A DNA stretch of 64,000 bases. Origin: Shewanella psychromarinicola (GTDB lineage Bacteria > Pseudomonadota > Gammaproteobacteria > Enterobacterales > Shewanellaceae). The notes beneath the pieces were generated by a model that did no database searches, was not told the DNA's origin, and saw only the letters and a list, made by a program, of their open reading frames with translations. Made by a program: the position numbers and the translations under genes. Location of the stretch: contig NZ_CP034073.1 in NCBI RefSeq assembly GCF_003855155.1, positions 806,001-870,000 on the forward strand, in the 5' to 3' direction. Below are positions 28,374 through 38,428 of the stretch, one piece after another (within the stretch, counting starts at the first letter, position 1; each line of letters starts with the position of its first letter).

Positions 28374-28459
28374 GCTATTTCAATGTCTTGATGAAGACGC
28401 AGCTATTCCAATGTCTTGATGAAGGTGTCGTGCTGAAAATGTCGCGCTGAAAATGTCGC
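28374..28459. repeat. Short direct repeats downstream of envZ
   Basis: Two 23-bp copies of GCTATTTCAATGTCTTGATG-type sequence begin at 28374 and 28402, with one substitution. They are followed by two or three copies of CTGAAAATGTCGCG-like sequence. There is no open frame. They are probably replication-slippage products. Confidence 0.6.
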
Positions 28460-28620
28460 GATCAATGTGCGTGAACTCAAAAATAAATCACAAAACAATG
28501 TAGTGACTCAATTTAAACGGTTTTACGGCTCCCTCGAAATCAATAATCATCCCACACGATAAACGGTAACATTAGTGCCATAAAATACTCATAATGGTCT
28601 TTATCTGAAGTCTGGGTAGC

Positions 28621-30576
28621 ATGAAAATATCAACATTATCACTTAGTGCATCAGCGTTATTATTACTCCTTGCAGCCTTATTAGCCGCAACCGTGTTGTG
28701 GAGTAACCAACAACGCCAAGTGAGCGAGCAGCTCAATCAAAACTTACAGCGGATCCAACATACGTTTCAGTACGATGTGCGCAATAACATCAACAATTAC
28801 CTACGAACAGGACAAAGCAACTACCTAGAACAGGCGCGCGCCGACATCACCAGTATCACCGTCAGCATCACCCAATTACACCAAGCGCATCCACAATTAG
28901 GCAGCGCCTCGCTGATCGAGTTAATGGCCCAATTAATTGGCGACTTAGACACTAAATACCGCGCCGCGGGTAAATTGGCAGGTAACCCGCGTCAATTACT
29001 GGCCTTTGCTGAGTCAGAGATGCTCGATTACAATCGCAACTTAAGCCGTTATGCTCAATCCGCCCGCCAAGGCAACAACATCGCACAGCAATACCTAGCC
29101 CTCAGCCTTGAATTACCCAGCTTGGTTTACCCATTATCGCAGCAAACTCAGACCCTACTGATAGACCAAGATACCAGCGTGACCAACAGTGTTAACTTCT
29201 CCATTAGTGCGCTTAATACCTGGCACGATAAACTACAAAGTCTACCCTTATTAAGGATTTACCGCACCGAAGCAGTGGATGAGTTTGCCTTAGGTGATGA
29301 TGAACCCGAACGCATTGAAGTTGGCGAAACGCCACGTGCTGAATTACTTAGTTTGACCCAACGCTACAGCAAAGAAGTCGCCAATACCAAGCAGATGATC
29401 GCCGACAACCAAACGGTGCAAACCGCACTGATTAACGCCACCAGCCAAGTCGAGCAGCAATTAGTGACCCTAGCAAATAGGCAAACTCAAACAGACCAAC
29501 AATTAAAGCTCAACTTACAATGGTTGCTGTATGGCATGGTGACCTTGCTAGCGTTGTTTTCGGTGAGTTACTTCATCTTGCAGCAACGCCGAGTGGTCAC
29601 CCCGTTACGACGCTTAAATCGCGCGTTCTCGATGTTAAGCGAGTCTAACCAACGTGAACAGTTACCGGTAACAAGCCAATGTGAAACCGGCCAGATTGCG
29701 GCACACTTTAACCGACTGCTGCAACGATTTGAACAAGATGATGAACAGCAAAAACACAATATGATCCAGGTTTCACAGTCATTAAGCCAATTAGTGACCC
29801 GAATTGGTTCGTTATCAAACAGCACCCAACAAACACAAACAGTCGTACAGCAAGCACAGGGGCAAACTGCTGATTTAATTGCATTAGCCAATAAAGTAAA
29901 CCGGTCGTCTAGTGCGCTAACAGCAAGCGCACAACAGACCATGAATGACATGCTGGCCAGTCAACAAGAGGCACAAGGCGTATTAACTGCTACAGAACAT
30001 ACATTGACCAAAGTGGATCAATGTAACCACTCGCTAACCCAGCTAAGCACCTCGGTCAGTGATGCGGCTAAAATTGTCGATGTGATAGGTAATATTGCCG
30101 ATCAAACTAACTTACTGGCACTCAATGCCGCCATCGAAGCCGCAAGAGCCGGTGAACAAGGACGCGGGTTTGCTGTTGTGGCCGATGAAGTTCGCAACTT
30201 ATCCCACCGTACCCAGTTATCGCTCAAGGACATCATGGCAATATTAACCCAGTTAACGACATCGAATGCCGCGCTGAGTCACAGTGTAAATGACATTAGC
30301 GAGGCTTCAGAACAGCAAAAAAGCCGGGCCCAAAGCTTGTTAACCTTTGCTCAGCAAGTACAACAACAGGCCAGCGCCATGGCAAAGAGTGCCTGTCAAG
30401 GGAGTGAACACGCAAACCAACAAGTGCATCATCTTGACGAGTTTGTGGTTGCCATGGACAGTTTACTGCTGCGAGCAAAACACGCCTTTGAACAAAGCGA
30501 AACCATTGCATTAGAAGTCAGCAACAGCGTCAACAATATAGAACAAAACTTAGGCATTGCCGCTGGGAAGGCTTAA
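28621..30576 (+). CDS. Methyl-accepting chemotaxis protein
   Basis: A 651-residue transmembrane receptor. A first helix (about 8-27) is followed by a large, mostly helical periplasmic domain of about 270 residues, a second helix ([19 protein letters not shown]), a HAMP-like linker and a long signalling coiled coil. The highly conserved hairpin tip reads [20 protein letters not shown], then [18 protein letters not shown]. It would sense a small molecule or redox cue and control CheA. The periplasmic domain is glutamine- and leucine-rich and not recognisable as PAS or 4HB by eye. It is a single-gene unit with its own terminator. No C-terminal CheR-docking pentapeptide is seen. Confidence 0.92.
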   Translation: MKISTLSLSASALLLLLAALLAATVLWSNQQRQVSEQLNQNLQRIQHTFQYDVRNNINNYLRTGQSNYLEQARADITSITVSITQLHQAHPQLGSASLIELMAQLIGDLDTKYRAAGKLAGNPRQLLAFAESEMLDYNRNLSRYAQSARQGNNIAQQYLALSLELPSLVYPLSQQTQTLLIDQDTSVTNSVNFSISALNTWHDKLQSLPLLRIYRTEAVDEFALGDDEPERIEVGETPRAELLSLTQRYSKEVANTKQMIADNQTVQTALINATSQVEQQLVTLANRQTQTDQQLKLNLQWLLYGMVTLLALFSVSYFILQQRRVVTPLRRLNRAFSMLSESNQREQLPVTSQCETGQIAAHFNRLLQRFEQDDEQQKHNMIQVSQSLSQLVTRIGSLSNSTQQTQTVVQQAQGQTADLIALANKVNRSSSALTASAQQTMNDMLASQQEAQGVLTATEHTLTKVDQCNHSLTQLSTSVSDAAKIVDVIGNIADQTNLLALNAAIEAARAGEQGRGFAVVADEVRNLSHRTQLSLKDIMAILTQLTTSNAALSHSVNDISEASEQQKSRAQSLLTFAQQVQQQASAMAKSACQGSEHANQQVHHLDEFVVAMDSLLLRAKHAFEQSETIALEVSNSVNNIEQNLGIAAGKA

Positions 30577-30600
30577 ACGTCTATCACGTTCGAATATAAA

Positions 30601-30630
30601 AATGGGCGCCACATTGGGCGCCCATTTTTT
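30601..30630. terminator. Terminator between the chemotaxis receptor and peroxiredoxin
   Basis: AATGGGCGCC (30601-30610) pairs with GGCGCCCATT (30617-30626), followed by TTTT on the plus strand. It serves the plus-strand receptor gene and probably also the convergent gene. Confidence 0.85.
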
Positions 30631-30656
30631 ATCTCTAATAACCTATTATGTATAGA

Positions 30657-31130
30657 TTATAGTGCCGCCATCACAGCTTCTGCGGTGCTGACTTCAAATG
30701 ACTTACCTTGTTCAACATTAAGTAAAGTCACTACACCATTGTCGATCACCATGGCATAACGTTGTGAACGAACACCACCAAAACCTGCGGTATCCATTTC
30801 TAAGCCTAATGCTTTAGTAAAGCTGGCATCACCGTCTGAAAGCATCATCAATTCAGATGCATTTTGTGCTTCGCCCCAGGCTTTCATGACGAATGCATCG
30901 TTAACCGCAACACAAGCAATTAAGTCAACGCCTTTGGCTTTAAATTCGTCTGCCAATACCACAAAGCCAGGTAAATGGGCTTCTGAACAGGTTGGTGTAA
31001 ATGCACCAGGCACGGCAAACAACACCACTTTTTTACCGGCAAATAACTCAGTCACATCGTGGTTAACCATACCGTCTTTAGTCAGTTGGCTTAATGTAGC
31101 TTTTGGTAGCGATTGTCCTTTAGCGATCAT
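30657..31130 (-). CDS. Peroxiredoxin, Prx5 type
   Basis: A 157-residue thiol peroxidase. The peroxidatic cysteine motif is PGAFTPTCS with C48. A second cysteine, C73, in LIACVAV is in the usual Prx5 place. Conserved GFGGVRSQRYAMVIDNG matches Prx5/AhpE proteins, which detoxify hydrogen peroxide and organic peroxides using glutaredoxin or thioredoxin. No fused glutaredoxin domain is present, unlike the Haemophilus/Vibrio hybrids. It is convergent with the chemotaxis gene and is followed on its 5' side by a DUF2937 gene, which reads in the same direction. Confidence 0.93.
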   Translation of the reverse strand: MIAKGQSLPKATLSQLTKDGMVNHDVTELFAGKKVVLFAVPGAFTPTCSEAHLPGFVVLADEFKAKGVDLIACVAVNDAFVMKAWGEAQNASELMMLSDGDASFTKALGLEMDTAGFGGVRSQRYAMVIDNGVVTLLNVEQGKSFEVSTAEAVMAAL

Positions 31131-31164
31131 AATTATTTCCTTAATTATTAGTTAAAACGATAGG

Positions 31165-31677
31165 TTATCTTGGCGCCAATACCTTACGGCAGCCCAGAAA
31201 TAGAATAGATAATACGGATTCACATAAAATCGAGATCAACAGCCCCAATAACATACCAATCGCAATGGCTTCTGGTTTTAACAAAATCACATGGGAATAG
31301 TTTTGCCACACCTCAGCTTGAATGTCTTTTTTTGGCGTAAGGATCACTTGTTGATAGGGACTGTAACTGTGTTGACGAAACCGTGTTAATGCATCGGTTA
31401 ATGACACATAACGTTGATAAATAGACTCGATACTTTCACCGCCAGCACTAAATACTGGATCATTATTTTGTCGATAATGGCGGATCAGTTTATTGATATC
31501 CCCACCAAAAAAGCGGTCCGCATCGTGCTGAAACTCAGCCAAACTTAGCTTAGCTTCAAGCTGGTGCGCCTCGAGTCGCTGGCCGTATTGGTCAACAAAA
31601 CCGGGAACTTGAATACCAATCAATACGCCACAAACAAACAGCACTAAGCGAAGGTAATCCATTAAATGTTTTATCAT
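31165..31677 (-). CDS. DUF2937 family membrane protein
   Basis: A 170-residue protein with one N-terminal (LRLVLFVCGVLIGIQVPGF) and one C-terminal (AIAIGMLLGLLISILCESVLSILFL) hydrophobic helix. A soluble, helical central part with VDQYGQRLEAH and LAEFQHDADRFFGGD lies between them. This layout matches DUF2937, a proteobacterial family of unknown role. It precedes the peroxiredoxin gene by 34 bp on the same strand, so the two could be co-transcribed. Confidence 0.75.
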   Translation of the reverse strand: MIKHLMDYLRLVLFVCGVLIGIQVPGFVDQYGQRLEAHQLEAKLSLAEFQHDADRFFGGDINKLIRHYRQNNDPVFSAGGESIESIYQRYVSLTDALTRFRQHSYSPYQQVILTPKKDIQAEVWQNYSHVILLKPEAIAIGMLLGLLISILCESVLSILFLGCRKVLAPR

Positions 31678-31903
31678 GATGTCATCGGTTGCGATAAAGA
31701 TAAATTCAGAAAGGTCACAATATCACCAATTAGTTAACTAAGCATCTTGTATAAATGGATGTTAATTTAACGTGCAGCCGCTGAGGATTTGTAATCCAAC
31801 ATTCACCAATGATGGCATCACAAGCAACGGCTTAATGTCGACACCATCATCGTATCAACACGCTCAAGGGCATCGTCATACGCCCATGAGCAATACAAAT
31901 AAG

Positions 31904-32818
31904 TTAACTCAATCCCCAATTCACTTTAGGTAGGTGTTCAACAAACCAGTCAAAGGCGCGCCCTTGATGATCTTTATGCCAAGCAATATACACACTTTGA
32001 TTGGGCCTTGGGATTGAACATGGCTTTTCAATTAGTTGACCACTATCAAGGTATGATTGCACCATATGCCGCGGTAAAAACCCAATGCCCAACCCTTGCA
32101 CTTGCGCCGCAATTTTAGCTTCCATGGTATTAAGGCGGATCATCTGCTTACTTTTAAAGATACCGTTATCGCGAATAGGCAAAAGCTGTGAAGTATCGGC
32201 CACCACCAGCGCCGAATAATGTGTCAATCTGTCGGCATCCAACATGCCATCCACAAACGCCAGCGGATGATGCGGCGCTACGGCAAACACAAATTCAACT
32301 TCACCCATTTTATGGGTTTGAAATACTCCTCTTGGTAGCTCGCCTGACGCGCCAATGACAATATCGGCGCGGCGACTGTGCAGTGCATCCCAACCGCCAC
32401 CAACCGCTTCAACATCTAAGGTAATATCAACACTGTGCTCTAGTTGATTAAACTGCTCGATCAAATTAAACAATGGTCTCTGATAAATAATGGTATCGCG
32501 CGATAAGCGAATTTCATTTTCCCAGCCAGACTCGAGTTGCTGTACCGAATCAATTAACCGATTTGTCGCCAATAAAATTTCTCGCCCATGCTCGAGCACT
32601 AACTTACCTGCAGGGGTTAATTGCGCTCGCTGTTTTGAGCGGTCAAACAAGGCCGCACCCATTTCCTCTTCAAGTTTTTTGATGGTATAGGTCAAGGCCG
32701 ACGGCACTCGATATAAAGATGCCGCTGCGGCAGCAAAACTGCCCTTACGCTCAATGGCATCTAAGGCGCGTAATGCATCAATAGTAATCGGGTTTTGCAT
32801 GACCTTCTCCATATTCAA
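31904..32818 (-). CDS. LysR-family transcriptional regulator
   Basis: A 304-residue LysR protein. The N-terminal helix-turn-helix reads ALDAIERKGSFAAAAASLYR then VPSALTYTIKKLEEEMGAALF. The effector domain contains LDVEAVGGGWDALHSRRADIVIG. It starts near 32818, and the later in-frame ATG codons (the third or seventh residue) are also possible. It is divergent from doxX and pirin, with about 130 bp between starts, so those are its likely targets. LysR-doxX-pirin trios of this kind are common in gammaproteobacteria. The inducer is unknown. Confidence 0.88.
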   Translation of the reverse strand: MNMEKVMQNPITIDALRALDAIERKGSFAAAAASLYRVPSALTYTIKKLEEEMGAALFDRSKQRAQLTPAGKLVLEHGREILLATNRLIDSVQQLESGWENEIRLSRDTIIYQRPLFNLIEQFNQLEHSVDITLDVEAVGGGWDALHSRRADIVIGASGELPRGVFQTHKMGEVEFVFAVAPHHPLAFVDGMLDADRLTHYSALVVADTSQLLPIRDNGIFKSKQMIRLNTMEAKIAAQVQGLGIGFLPRHMVQSYLDSGQLIEKPCSIPRPNQSVYIAWHKDHQGRAFDWFVEHLPKVNWGLS

Positions 32819-32946
32819 AAAAATTGAACTATTACCTCAGTTTATTCCGATTTTTTATTCAATCAAGTACCAATATACTCATCATCAATCAGTGAGACAG
32901 GCTCACTTCAAACACACAATGTTTAACCTTATTGAGGATACATACC

Positions 32947-33390
32947 ATGAAAGCACTCGCTAAAAACATCACCCACTCTACTGCAGGTTTCAGCACATTA
33001 GCATTACGCTTACCTATTGGGATTATTTTTATGGCTCACGGCGGGCAAAAAATATTTGGTTGGTTTGGTGGTTATGGCCTTGAAGGCACTGGACAATGGA
33101 TGGCATCAATTGGCATTGAGCCTGGCGTATTAATGGCCTTCTTAGCCGGCAGCGCTGAATTGGTTGGTGGATTATTTATTCTATTGGGTTTACTGACTCG
33201 CCCATCAGCGGTGGTGTTGGCTTTTACTATGATTATCGCCATTGTCAGTGTGCATTTAACCAACGGTTTATTTATGGCTAACAATGGTTATGAATTTGCA
33301 TTAGCACTGTTAGCTGCCAGTGTGTCACTTGCGCTGTCTGGCTCAGGTAAAGTCGCAATCGATAACACCATTGCCACTAAATTAGCTTAA
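32947..33390 (+). CDS. DoxX family membrane protein
   Basis: A 147-residue, four-helix membrane protein of the DoxX family. Blocks are LRLPIGIIFMAHGGQKIFGW, PGVLMAFLAGSAELVGG and LFILLGLLTRPSAVVLA, the standard DoxX/YphA layout. I use the ATG at 32947, preceded by TTGAGGA, and not an upstream TTG. It is followed by pirin after 45 bp. Members are thought to act in redox or thiol stress at the membrane, but the biochemical role is open. Confidence 0.88.
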   Translation: MKALAKNITHSTAGFSTLALRLPIGIIFMAHGGQKIFGWFGGYGLEGTGQWMASIGIEPGVLMAFLAGSAELVGGLFILLGLLTRPSAVVLAFTMIIAIVSVHLTNGLFMANNGYEFALALLAASVSLALSGSGKVAIDNTIATKLA

Positions 33391-33435
33391 ATAAATATCG
33401 GCTTAGTCTTTTTAATGGCTCTTTAGGAGAAAGTT

Positions 33436-34131
33436 ATGATCTCATTACGTCATGCAAATCAACGCGGTAAAGCCAACTTTGGCTGGCTGGACAGCAAGCA
33501 CAGTTTCTCATTTGGTAGCTATTACGATCCACAGCATATGGGGGTTTCAGCGCTGCGAGTCATCAATGATGACCGCGTTACGCCCGGAGCAGGGTTTGCG
33601 ACTCATGGCCATCGTGATATGGAAATTATCAGCTATGTCCTTGAGGGCTCTATCGTCCATAAAGACAGTGAAGGTAATGTGGAAGTATTGCCTGCGGGTG
33701 AGTTTCAATTAATGTCTGCTGGCAGCGGTATTACCCACAGTGAATACAATGCATCAAACACTGAACCACTGAAGTTTTTACAAATTTGGATCCAGCCTAA
33801 TACCTTAGGCAATACACCGAGATACCAGCAAAAAAACTTTGGTCAAACATTGGGCTTGACCACGATTGCCACACCAACAGGTGAAAACGGTACTTTGCAG
33901 ATCAAGCAAAATGCGACATTGTCACAACTGATTTTGGCGCCTAAATCTAAAATAACCTATCAGATTGCGACTGACCGTAAAGTGTATGTTCATCAAGTCG
34001 CTGGCGAACTGAGCATTGAAGATCAACCGCTGAGTGCAGGTGATGGCGCAAAACTCACTGACATGTCCACAGTGACCTTTATTAACCCATCAGACACTCA
34101 GTCAACGGCACTCGTTTTTGATTTACCCTAA
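33436..34131 (+). CDS. Pirin family protein (YhaK/YhhW type bicupin)
   Basis: A 231-residue pirin. The N-terminal cupin holds the metal site HGHRDMEIISY, with H57 and H59, and GITHSEYNAS, with H101 and E103. This is the usual three-His-one-Glu set. The start follows AGGAGAAAGTT. Bacterial relatives (YhhW) show quercetin 2,3-dioxygenase activity in vitro, but the in vivo role is uncertain. It is in the same unit as doxX and under the divergent LysR. A hairpin follows at 34149. Confidence 0.92.
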   Translation: MISLRHANQRGKANFGWLDSKHSFSFGSYYDPQHMGVSALRVINDDRVTPGAGFATHGHRDMEIISYVLEGSIVHKDSEGNVEVLPAGEFQLMSAGSGITHSEYNASNTEPLKFLQIWIQPNTLGNTPRYQQKNFGQTLGLTTIATPTGENGTLQIKQNATLSQLILAPKSKITYQIATDRKVYVHQVAGELSIEDQPLSAGDGAKLTDMSTVTFINPSDTQSTALVFDLP

Positions 34132-34148
34132 ATGAGTTCAGTGAATGA

Positions 34149-34178
34149 TTAGCCTGCGGTCGTTTCCCTGCAGGCTAA
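34149..34178. terminator. Hairpin after the pirin gene
   Basis: TTAGCCTGC (34149-34157) pairs exactly with GCAGGCTAA (34170-34178). There is no strong T-run, so it may be a weak terminator shared by the convergent units. Confidence 0.55.
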
Positions 34179-34200
34179 ATCACATCAATCTAACGTTAGT

Positions 34201-35805
34201 TTATTGTCCACTGGTGGGCGTACTATTTTCAGGCATCGATGACAATGAATGGCGGTACCCGCCTAACTGACATGCGGTCCATAAACACACTGCCGTAACC
34301 AACATCATCCCAATCTGTACCCCGATTACCCCATGATAACCAGTTTGCCATAACGCCATTATTTGCTCAGAGAACATCAGCCAATCTGCAGCAATGGTGA
34401 CCACTAATATGCCACTGGTCAGTAGCAATAACTGACTAATATGCCGCTTAGTATCATTCACCTTAATGCTATACAAGATCACCGCTACTAACGATGCCAC
34501 AAAACAACCAACCAGCCATTCGCTTCGCCCTGGCAAGGTTGCTGGCAATAGTCTTTCACACAAAAAGCCAACGGCTGTCGCCACAATAATGCCGCCGCAA
34601 CCACCAATCGTCATCGCGGTCACAATAGCAATACTGCGCGGCGAAGACTGACGCTGAGCACGGCGTTTATTAATCCACAGCATATTGCCCGCGACAATCA
34701 TGGCGCTGATGGCCATTGCCAATATAAAGTACAAAATGCGGATATCTACCCCGGCAAAGTTACTAAAATGCAATGTCACTAATACATCTCTACCTTGGCG
34801 GAATACATTGTAATTATCGACATTAACCTTATTCATCACACTGCTATCTTGGACGCGATAAGTCACTTCATCACGTTGGGCAAAATTAGCCGTGTCGGTT
34901 CCACGCACTTGCACCAGAGCATTATCGGCGCCGTAATGATGGAAAATAATATTGCGTAATTCAAAATTCGATTGCTGTTTAGTTTGTTCAATTAAGGTAA
35001 ACGCATTGCTCATATCCAGTGATTTTTCACTGCGCGGTTCGCTGATACGGTTAAAGCCAGCATCATTAAATAATGCTTGTCGATCGCCCTGGTAAATAAA
35101 CACCACAAAAGCCAGCTGGAACACTATGGCCAAGTTAAGGATCAAGCCGCTTAGTGCATACATCAAGGTAAAGGGCAGTGTCATCACCCCTGCTACGGTA
35201 TGAAGATCGAGCAGTTTATCGCGACGCTGTTTATCGACCCGATACAAAAAGAACTGTTTTAGCAATTTGCGGGCGTGAATAAAAATCCCCGACACTAATG
35301 CAAATAAAAAGATCAGTGTCACCATACCAATCAGATAACTGCCACCGGGCAGATCGAGGTTGTAATGCAAGCGATAAATAAATTGCGATAGATAAAAGTC
35401 ATCTTTGCCAGCAACAGTTTGACCGTTTTTAGGATCAACCAATATCGCCATGGATTGAGGCGCTGATTGTGGAGCGTCTCCCACTATATCAAAGTAAAAA
35501 ATATAATAAGGTACTAGCTGGGTCGGCATATTTATCCGAAAACGGCCATTATAATCAAGCGGATATTCAGCCAACTTTTGCTCAACTAATGTCGCTAGTG
35601 GTATGTCTGCTTGGCTGTTATCGACAGGATGATGCGGGGTGATGGCCCATTGCGTTATTTCGTCGTGAAATAAGGTTACGGCGCCGGCCCAAAATACCAA
35701 AAATAATAACGGTGAAATAATTAACCCAAGCCAACTGTGGGCTTCGATAAGGTTTTTAATGACTTTGTGCTGTACGGGAGAATCAGATTTCATTGAGGTA
35801 TTCAT
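34201..35805 (-). CDS. PepSY-associated TM helix protein (iron-regulated membrane reductase-like)
   Basis: A 534-residue inner-membrane protein with an N-terminal helix (WLGLIISPLLFLVFWAGAVTLFHDEI), a PepSY-like periplasmic stretch, then repeated helices. The block LLDLHTVAGVMTLPFTLMYALSG gives the H-containing helix found in the PepSY_TM family. Relatives such as FpvG and other iron-uptake reductases free iron from siderophores in the periplasm. It is the last gene of a three-gene minus-strand unit that begins next to a long Fur-box palindrome, so iron control is likely. The reductase activity itself is inferred from the family. Confidence 0.85.
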   Translation of the reverse strand: MNTSMKSDSPVQHKVIKNLIEAHSWLGLIISPLLFLVFWAGAVTLFHDEITQWAITPHHPVDNSQADIPLATLVEQKLAEYPLDYNGRFRINMPTQLVPYYIFYFDIVGDAPQSAPQSMAILVDPKNGQTVAGKDDFYLSQFIYRLHYNLDLPGGSYLIGMVTLIFLFALVSGIFIHARKLLKQFFLYRVDKQRRDKLLDLHTVAGVMTLPFTLMYALSGLILNLAIVFQLAFVVFIYQGDRQALFNDAGFNRISEPRSEKSLDMSNAFTLIEQTKQQSNFELRNIIFHHYGADNALVQVRGTDTANFAQRDEVTYRVQDSSVMNKVNVDNYNVFRQGRDVLVTLHFSNFAGVDIRILYFILAMAISAMIVAGNMLWINKRRAQRQSSPRSIAIVTAMTIGGCGGIIVATAVGFLCERLLPATLPGRSEWLVGCFVASLVAVILYSIKVNDTKRHISQLLLLTSGILVVTIAADWLMFSEQIMALWQTGYHGVIGVQIGMMLVTAVCLWTACQLGGYRHSLSSMPENSTPTSGQ

Positions 35806-35808
35806 GAC

Positions 35809-36066
35809 TTAGGTTTGAGAAAAAAATAACAATGCATTGATAAGGCTACTGGCCACAAGCCATTTTGCACACACCAAGCTGGCGGCCTTTGCGCTATTAC
35901 GGCTATAACAAAATGCCATCACCATAACCCACATACAAAAACCCAGCATAAGCCCGACAAAGAGTTTTACATCGACATCCACAGGTAAGATCCGAAATAC
36001 CATGAGCATTAAACTGATTGCCAATAATAATCCCCAAAAAAATGCCGAAAATGACTTAGGCCACAT
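35809..36066 (-). CDS. Small membrane protein in the Fur-controlled operon
   Basis: An 85-residue hydrophobic protein with three predicted helices (FFWGLLLAISLMLMVFRIL, LFVGLMLGFCMWVMVMAFC and a final LVASSLINALLFFSQ). It may belong to the DUF3649 group, which accompanies PepSY iron-uptake proteins, but I am unsure. It lies 3 bp before the PepSY gene and 2 bp after the DUF3325-like gene, so it is clearly in one operon with both. Confidence 0.68.
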   Translation of the reverse strand: MWPKSFSAFFWGLLLAISLMLMVFRILPVDVDVKLFVGLMLGFCMWVMVMAFCYSRNSAKAASLVCAKWLVASSLINALLFFSQT

Positions 36067-36068
36067 GA

Positions 36069-36401
36069 TTATTTAACCCCAACCAGCACGATACTGACAA
36101 ATAGCGCAAAGCCTAACGAGCTCACCCAAATACTGCGACCTTTATAATGCGACGCCACCAGCACCAGTAATATCCACATGGTCATCATACAAATCAGCAC
36201 CACTAAACTGGCCACTAATACACTGTAAGAATGGCTAAATCCCCACAAAGCGAACAACACCGCTATACCGCATAAACTCCAAGACAGTAATTTAGGCAAA
36301 GGAAAACTGATAAGCTGCTGTTTATCAGATGCCAAATAGGCAAACAAACAACCAAGCCATAAAGAAGATACACTGACAAGTTCCATTTGATAAGGTCTCA
36401 A
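36069..36401 (-). CDS. DUF3325-like membrane protein, first gene of the Fur-controlled operon
   Basis: A 110-residue protein with three to four hydrophobic helices and FAYLASDKQQLISFPLP-type spacing that resembles DUF3325. Its minus-strand start is directly beside the Fur-type palindrome at 36402-36440, so it begins the iron-regulated unit with the 85-residue protein and the PepSY protein. No enzymatic motif is present. Its role is probably structural or accessory to siderophore-iron handling. Confidence 0.7.
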   Translation of the reverse strand: MRPYQMELVSVSSLWLGCLFAYLASDKQQLISFPLPKLLSWSLCGIAVLFALWGFSHSYSVLVASLVVLICMMTMWILLVLVASHYKGRSIWVSSLGFALFVSIVLVGVK

Positions 36402-36440
36402 GATAATTAATGCAAATGATAATGATTTGCATTAATTATC
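36402..36440. promoter_or_regulatory. Fur box inside a long perfect palindrome
   Basis: GATAATTAATGCAAAT (36402-36417) and its exact reverse complement ATTTGCATTAATTATC (36425-36440) flank GATAATG. The centre (AAATGATAATGATTT) matches the Fur consensus built from GATAAT units. It abuts the start codon of the DUF3325-like gene, where Fur-Fe binding would block expression. Confidence 0.78.
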
Positions 36441-37117
36441 CCGAATGTGCTCGGGTAATACAAGTAGATTGTCAATAAACCTTAAAAACAATCCTCAATC
36501 AGTGATCTGATAACGCAGTAACGACCTCTGGTGGCATAATTATTACTGCAAAAAATGATCACTTGTGCAAATAATCGCTGTAAAAAATAACCACCCAGGA
36601 AAATAACGACGACATTAACGCTCGCTATGACGATGAAACCGGCAGGCCACAGATAAGTGAATCGCCGAGTAACGTCGCCGCATACCTTAAAGCAATCGTA
36701 TTAACGGTAAATATGCTCATTTTGGCTTATTTATCCCATCTATTAACCCTAATTGAGGTTAAATAGTTTTTTTAGTCAGCGTCTCCAACGGCCGGTCAAT
36801 GCAGTTTGGCCGCTGACATTACTGATAGATCCCTAAGATTACCGCAACATAGCGTCAACCTATAAACCGGTTAGTTAACAGCAGATTAACTAAAGCTCAT
36901 TATTTCTCAATCCACGTGTCACTCATCACATTGCTGATGTATTATGTGATGCTAAGACATAAACAGATAAGTTAATATCATTGCTGGACAAAGGGTCTTC
37001 CCTTGCTTAGGATTAATATTTGACCAATCACAATAATAATACAACGTCGAACAGGGAACGTGAGATGAGATATTCCCTTCTTAATACCATTTTTTATTTA
37101 AAATAAGGCAATGTAAT
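36441..37117. other. Intergenic region upstream of the molybdoenzyme genes
   Basis: About 680 bp without a supported gene. A 48-codon plus-strand open stretch around 36618 (with a hydrophobic end) has no ribosome site and is probably chance or remnant. Promoters for the Fur unit and for the cytochrome gene must lie here. Confidence 0.5.
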
Positions 37118-38416
37118 ATGCTAAAACGCATCGTTTACGGCGTATGTGGCGCAGCTATTGTTGGACTCGGCTTATTCAGTTTATACGCTTGGAATCCTGC
37201 AATTGACCCCGTCATACCCGCTCAAACAGATTATTCGCCACAGGTTATCGAACAAGGCAAAACCCTCGCCGCAGCAGGTTATTGCAGTACTTGTCACACC
37301 CCGCCCGGTGGTACGGCTTATGCCGGTAACTATGAAATGCACACTGATTTTGGCACCATTTATTCAAGTAACATTACCCCAGATGTCGAAACAGGTATTG
37401 GTAACTGGTCAGAAGCGGCTTTTAGTCGCGCTATGCGCACTGGTGTAAGTCGTGATGGACATCATTTATTACCGGCGTTCCCTTATGAGCACTTTAATAA
37501 AATGACCGACGATGACATTAGTGCTATTTATGCTTACATCATGACGTCAGTCCCAGCCGTCAGCCAAGTCAAAAAAGACAACGGTATTCCATTCCCGCTC
37601 AATATCCGATGGTTTCAAGCCGGTTGGAAACTGCTGTTTGCAGACACTCAACCTTTTGAGGTTAACAGCCAGCAATCTGCCAAATGGAACCGTGGCGCTT
37701 ATTTAGCTCAAGGTATTGCTCACTGTGGTGCATGTCATACTCCGCGTAATGCACTGGGCGGCGAAAAATATGCACAAATGTACCAAGGCGCAGCCATTGA
37801 TGGCTGGATAGCACCGTCATTAACCTCAACAAGTACTTCACCGATCCCTTGGCGTTCGCAAGACTTTTACGAATACCTCACCACAGGTAACTCGCCTTAT
37901 CACGGCAGTGCGGCAGGCCCAATGGCGCCGGTGATGCACAAAGGATTATCTGCGCTCCCCAGCAGCGATCTTCAGGCCATTAGCGGTTATTTTGCCGATC
38001 TTGCCGGCACGAACAAAACTGACCAGTCACAAACGAGCAGCACTTTACAGGCGGCAATAACGGCGCAGCATCAACAACCGGATCTACGGATTGATGAAGG
38101 CGCGCGTTTGTATGCTTCTGCTTGTCAAGCATGCCACTACAATAGCGACCAATTAGTTAAAGGCCGTCCATTGATTACTATCGGTTCGGCGACCCATCTT
38201 GATGCTCCAACTAACCTGATTAACGTAATACTCGATGGCGTACGTAACGATCAAGGGATCCGCGGCGTGGTAATGCCAGGATTCCGAGATGCGCTGAGCG
38301 ATAAAGATATTAGCGCAATAGCAGCCTATTTGCGTCAAACCGCTGGGGAAAGTACCTGGCCGAAATTACAACAACAAGTGGGCGAGATCCGCAATCAACC
38401 CCGATTTGAGCACTAA
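37118..38416 (+). CDS. Tri-haem cytochrome c subunit of a periplasmic aldehyde/alcohol dehydrogenase
   Basis: A 432-residue cytochrome with an N-terminal membrane anchor (VYGVCGAAIVGLGLFSLYAW) and three c-type haem sites, CSTCH (56-60), CGACH (203-207) and CQACH (336-340). This matches the three-haem subunit of membrane-bound molybdenum or quinoprotein dehydrogenases that pass electrons to quinone or oxidase. It is followed after 12 bp by the 2Fe-2S subunit and then by the Moco subunit, so the three form one complex. The enzyme faces the periplasm. The start has a weak AAGG-like site (AAATAAGGCAATGTA). Confidence 0.9.
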   Translation: MLKRIVYGVCGAAIVGLGLFSLYAWNPAIDPVIPAQTDYSPQVIEQGKTLAAAGYCSTCHTPPGGTAYAGNYEMHTDFGTIYSSNITPDVETGIGNWSEAAFSRAMRTGVSRDGHHLLPAFPYEHFNKMTDDDISAIYAYIMTSVPAVSQVKKDNGIPFPLNIRWFQAGWKLLFADTQPFEVNSQQSAKWNRGAYLAQGIAHCGACHTPRNALGGEKYAQMYQGAAIDGWIAPSLTSTSTSPIPWRSQDFYEYLTTGNSPYHGSAAGPMAPVMHKGLSALPSSDLQAISGYFADLAGTNKTDQSQTSSTLQAAITAQHQQPDLRIDEGARLYASACQACHYNSDQLVKGRPLITIGSATHLDAPTNLINVILDGVRNDQGIRGVVMPGFRDALSDKDISAIAAYLRQTAGESTWPKLQQQVGEIRNQPRFEH

Positions 38417-38428
38417 TTCACTGGAGAA

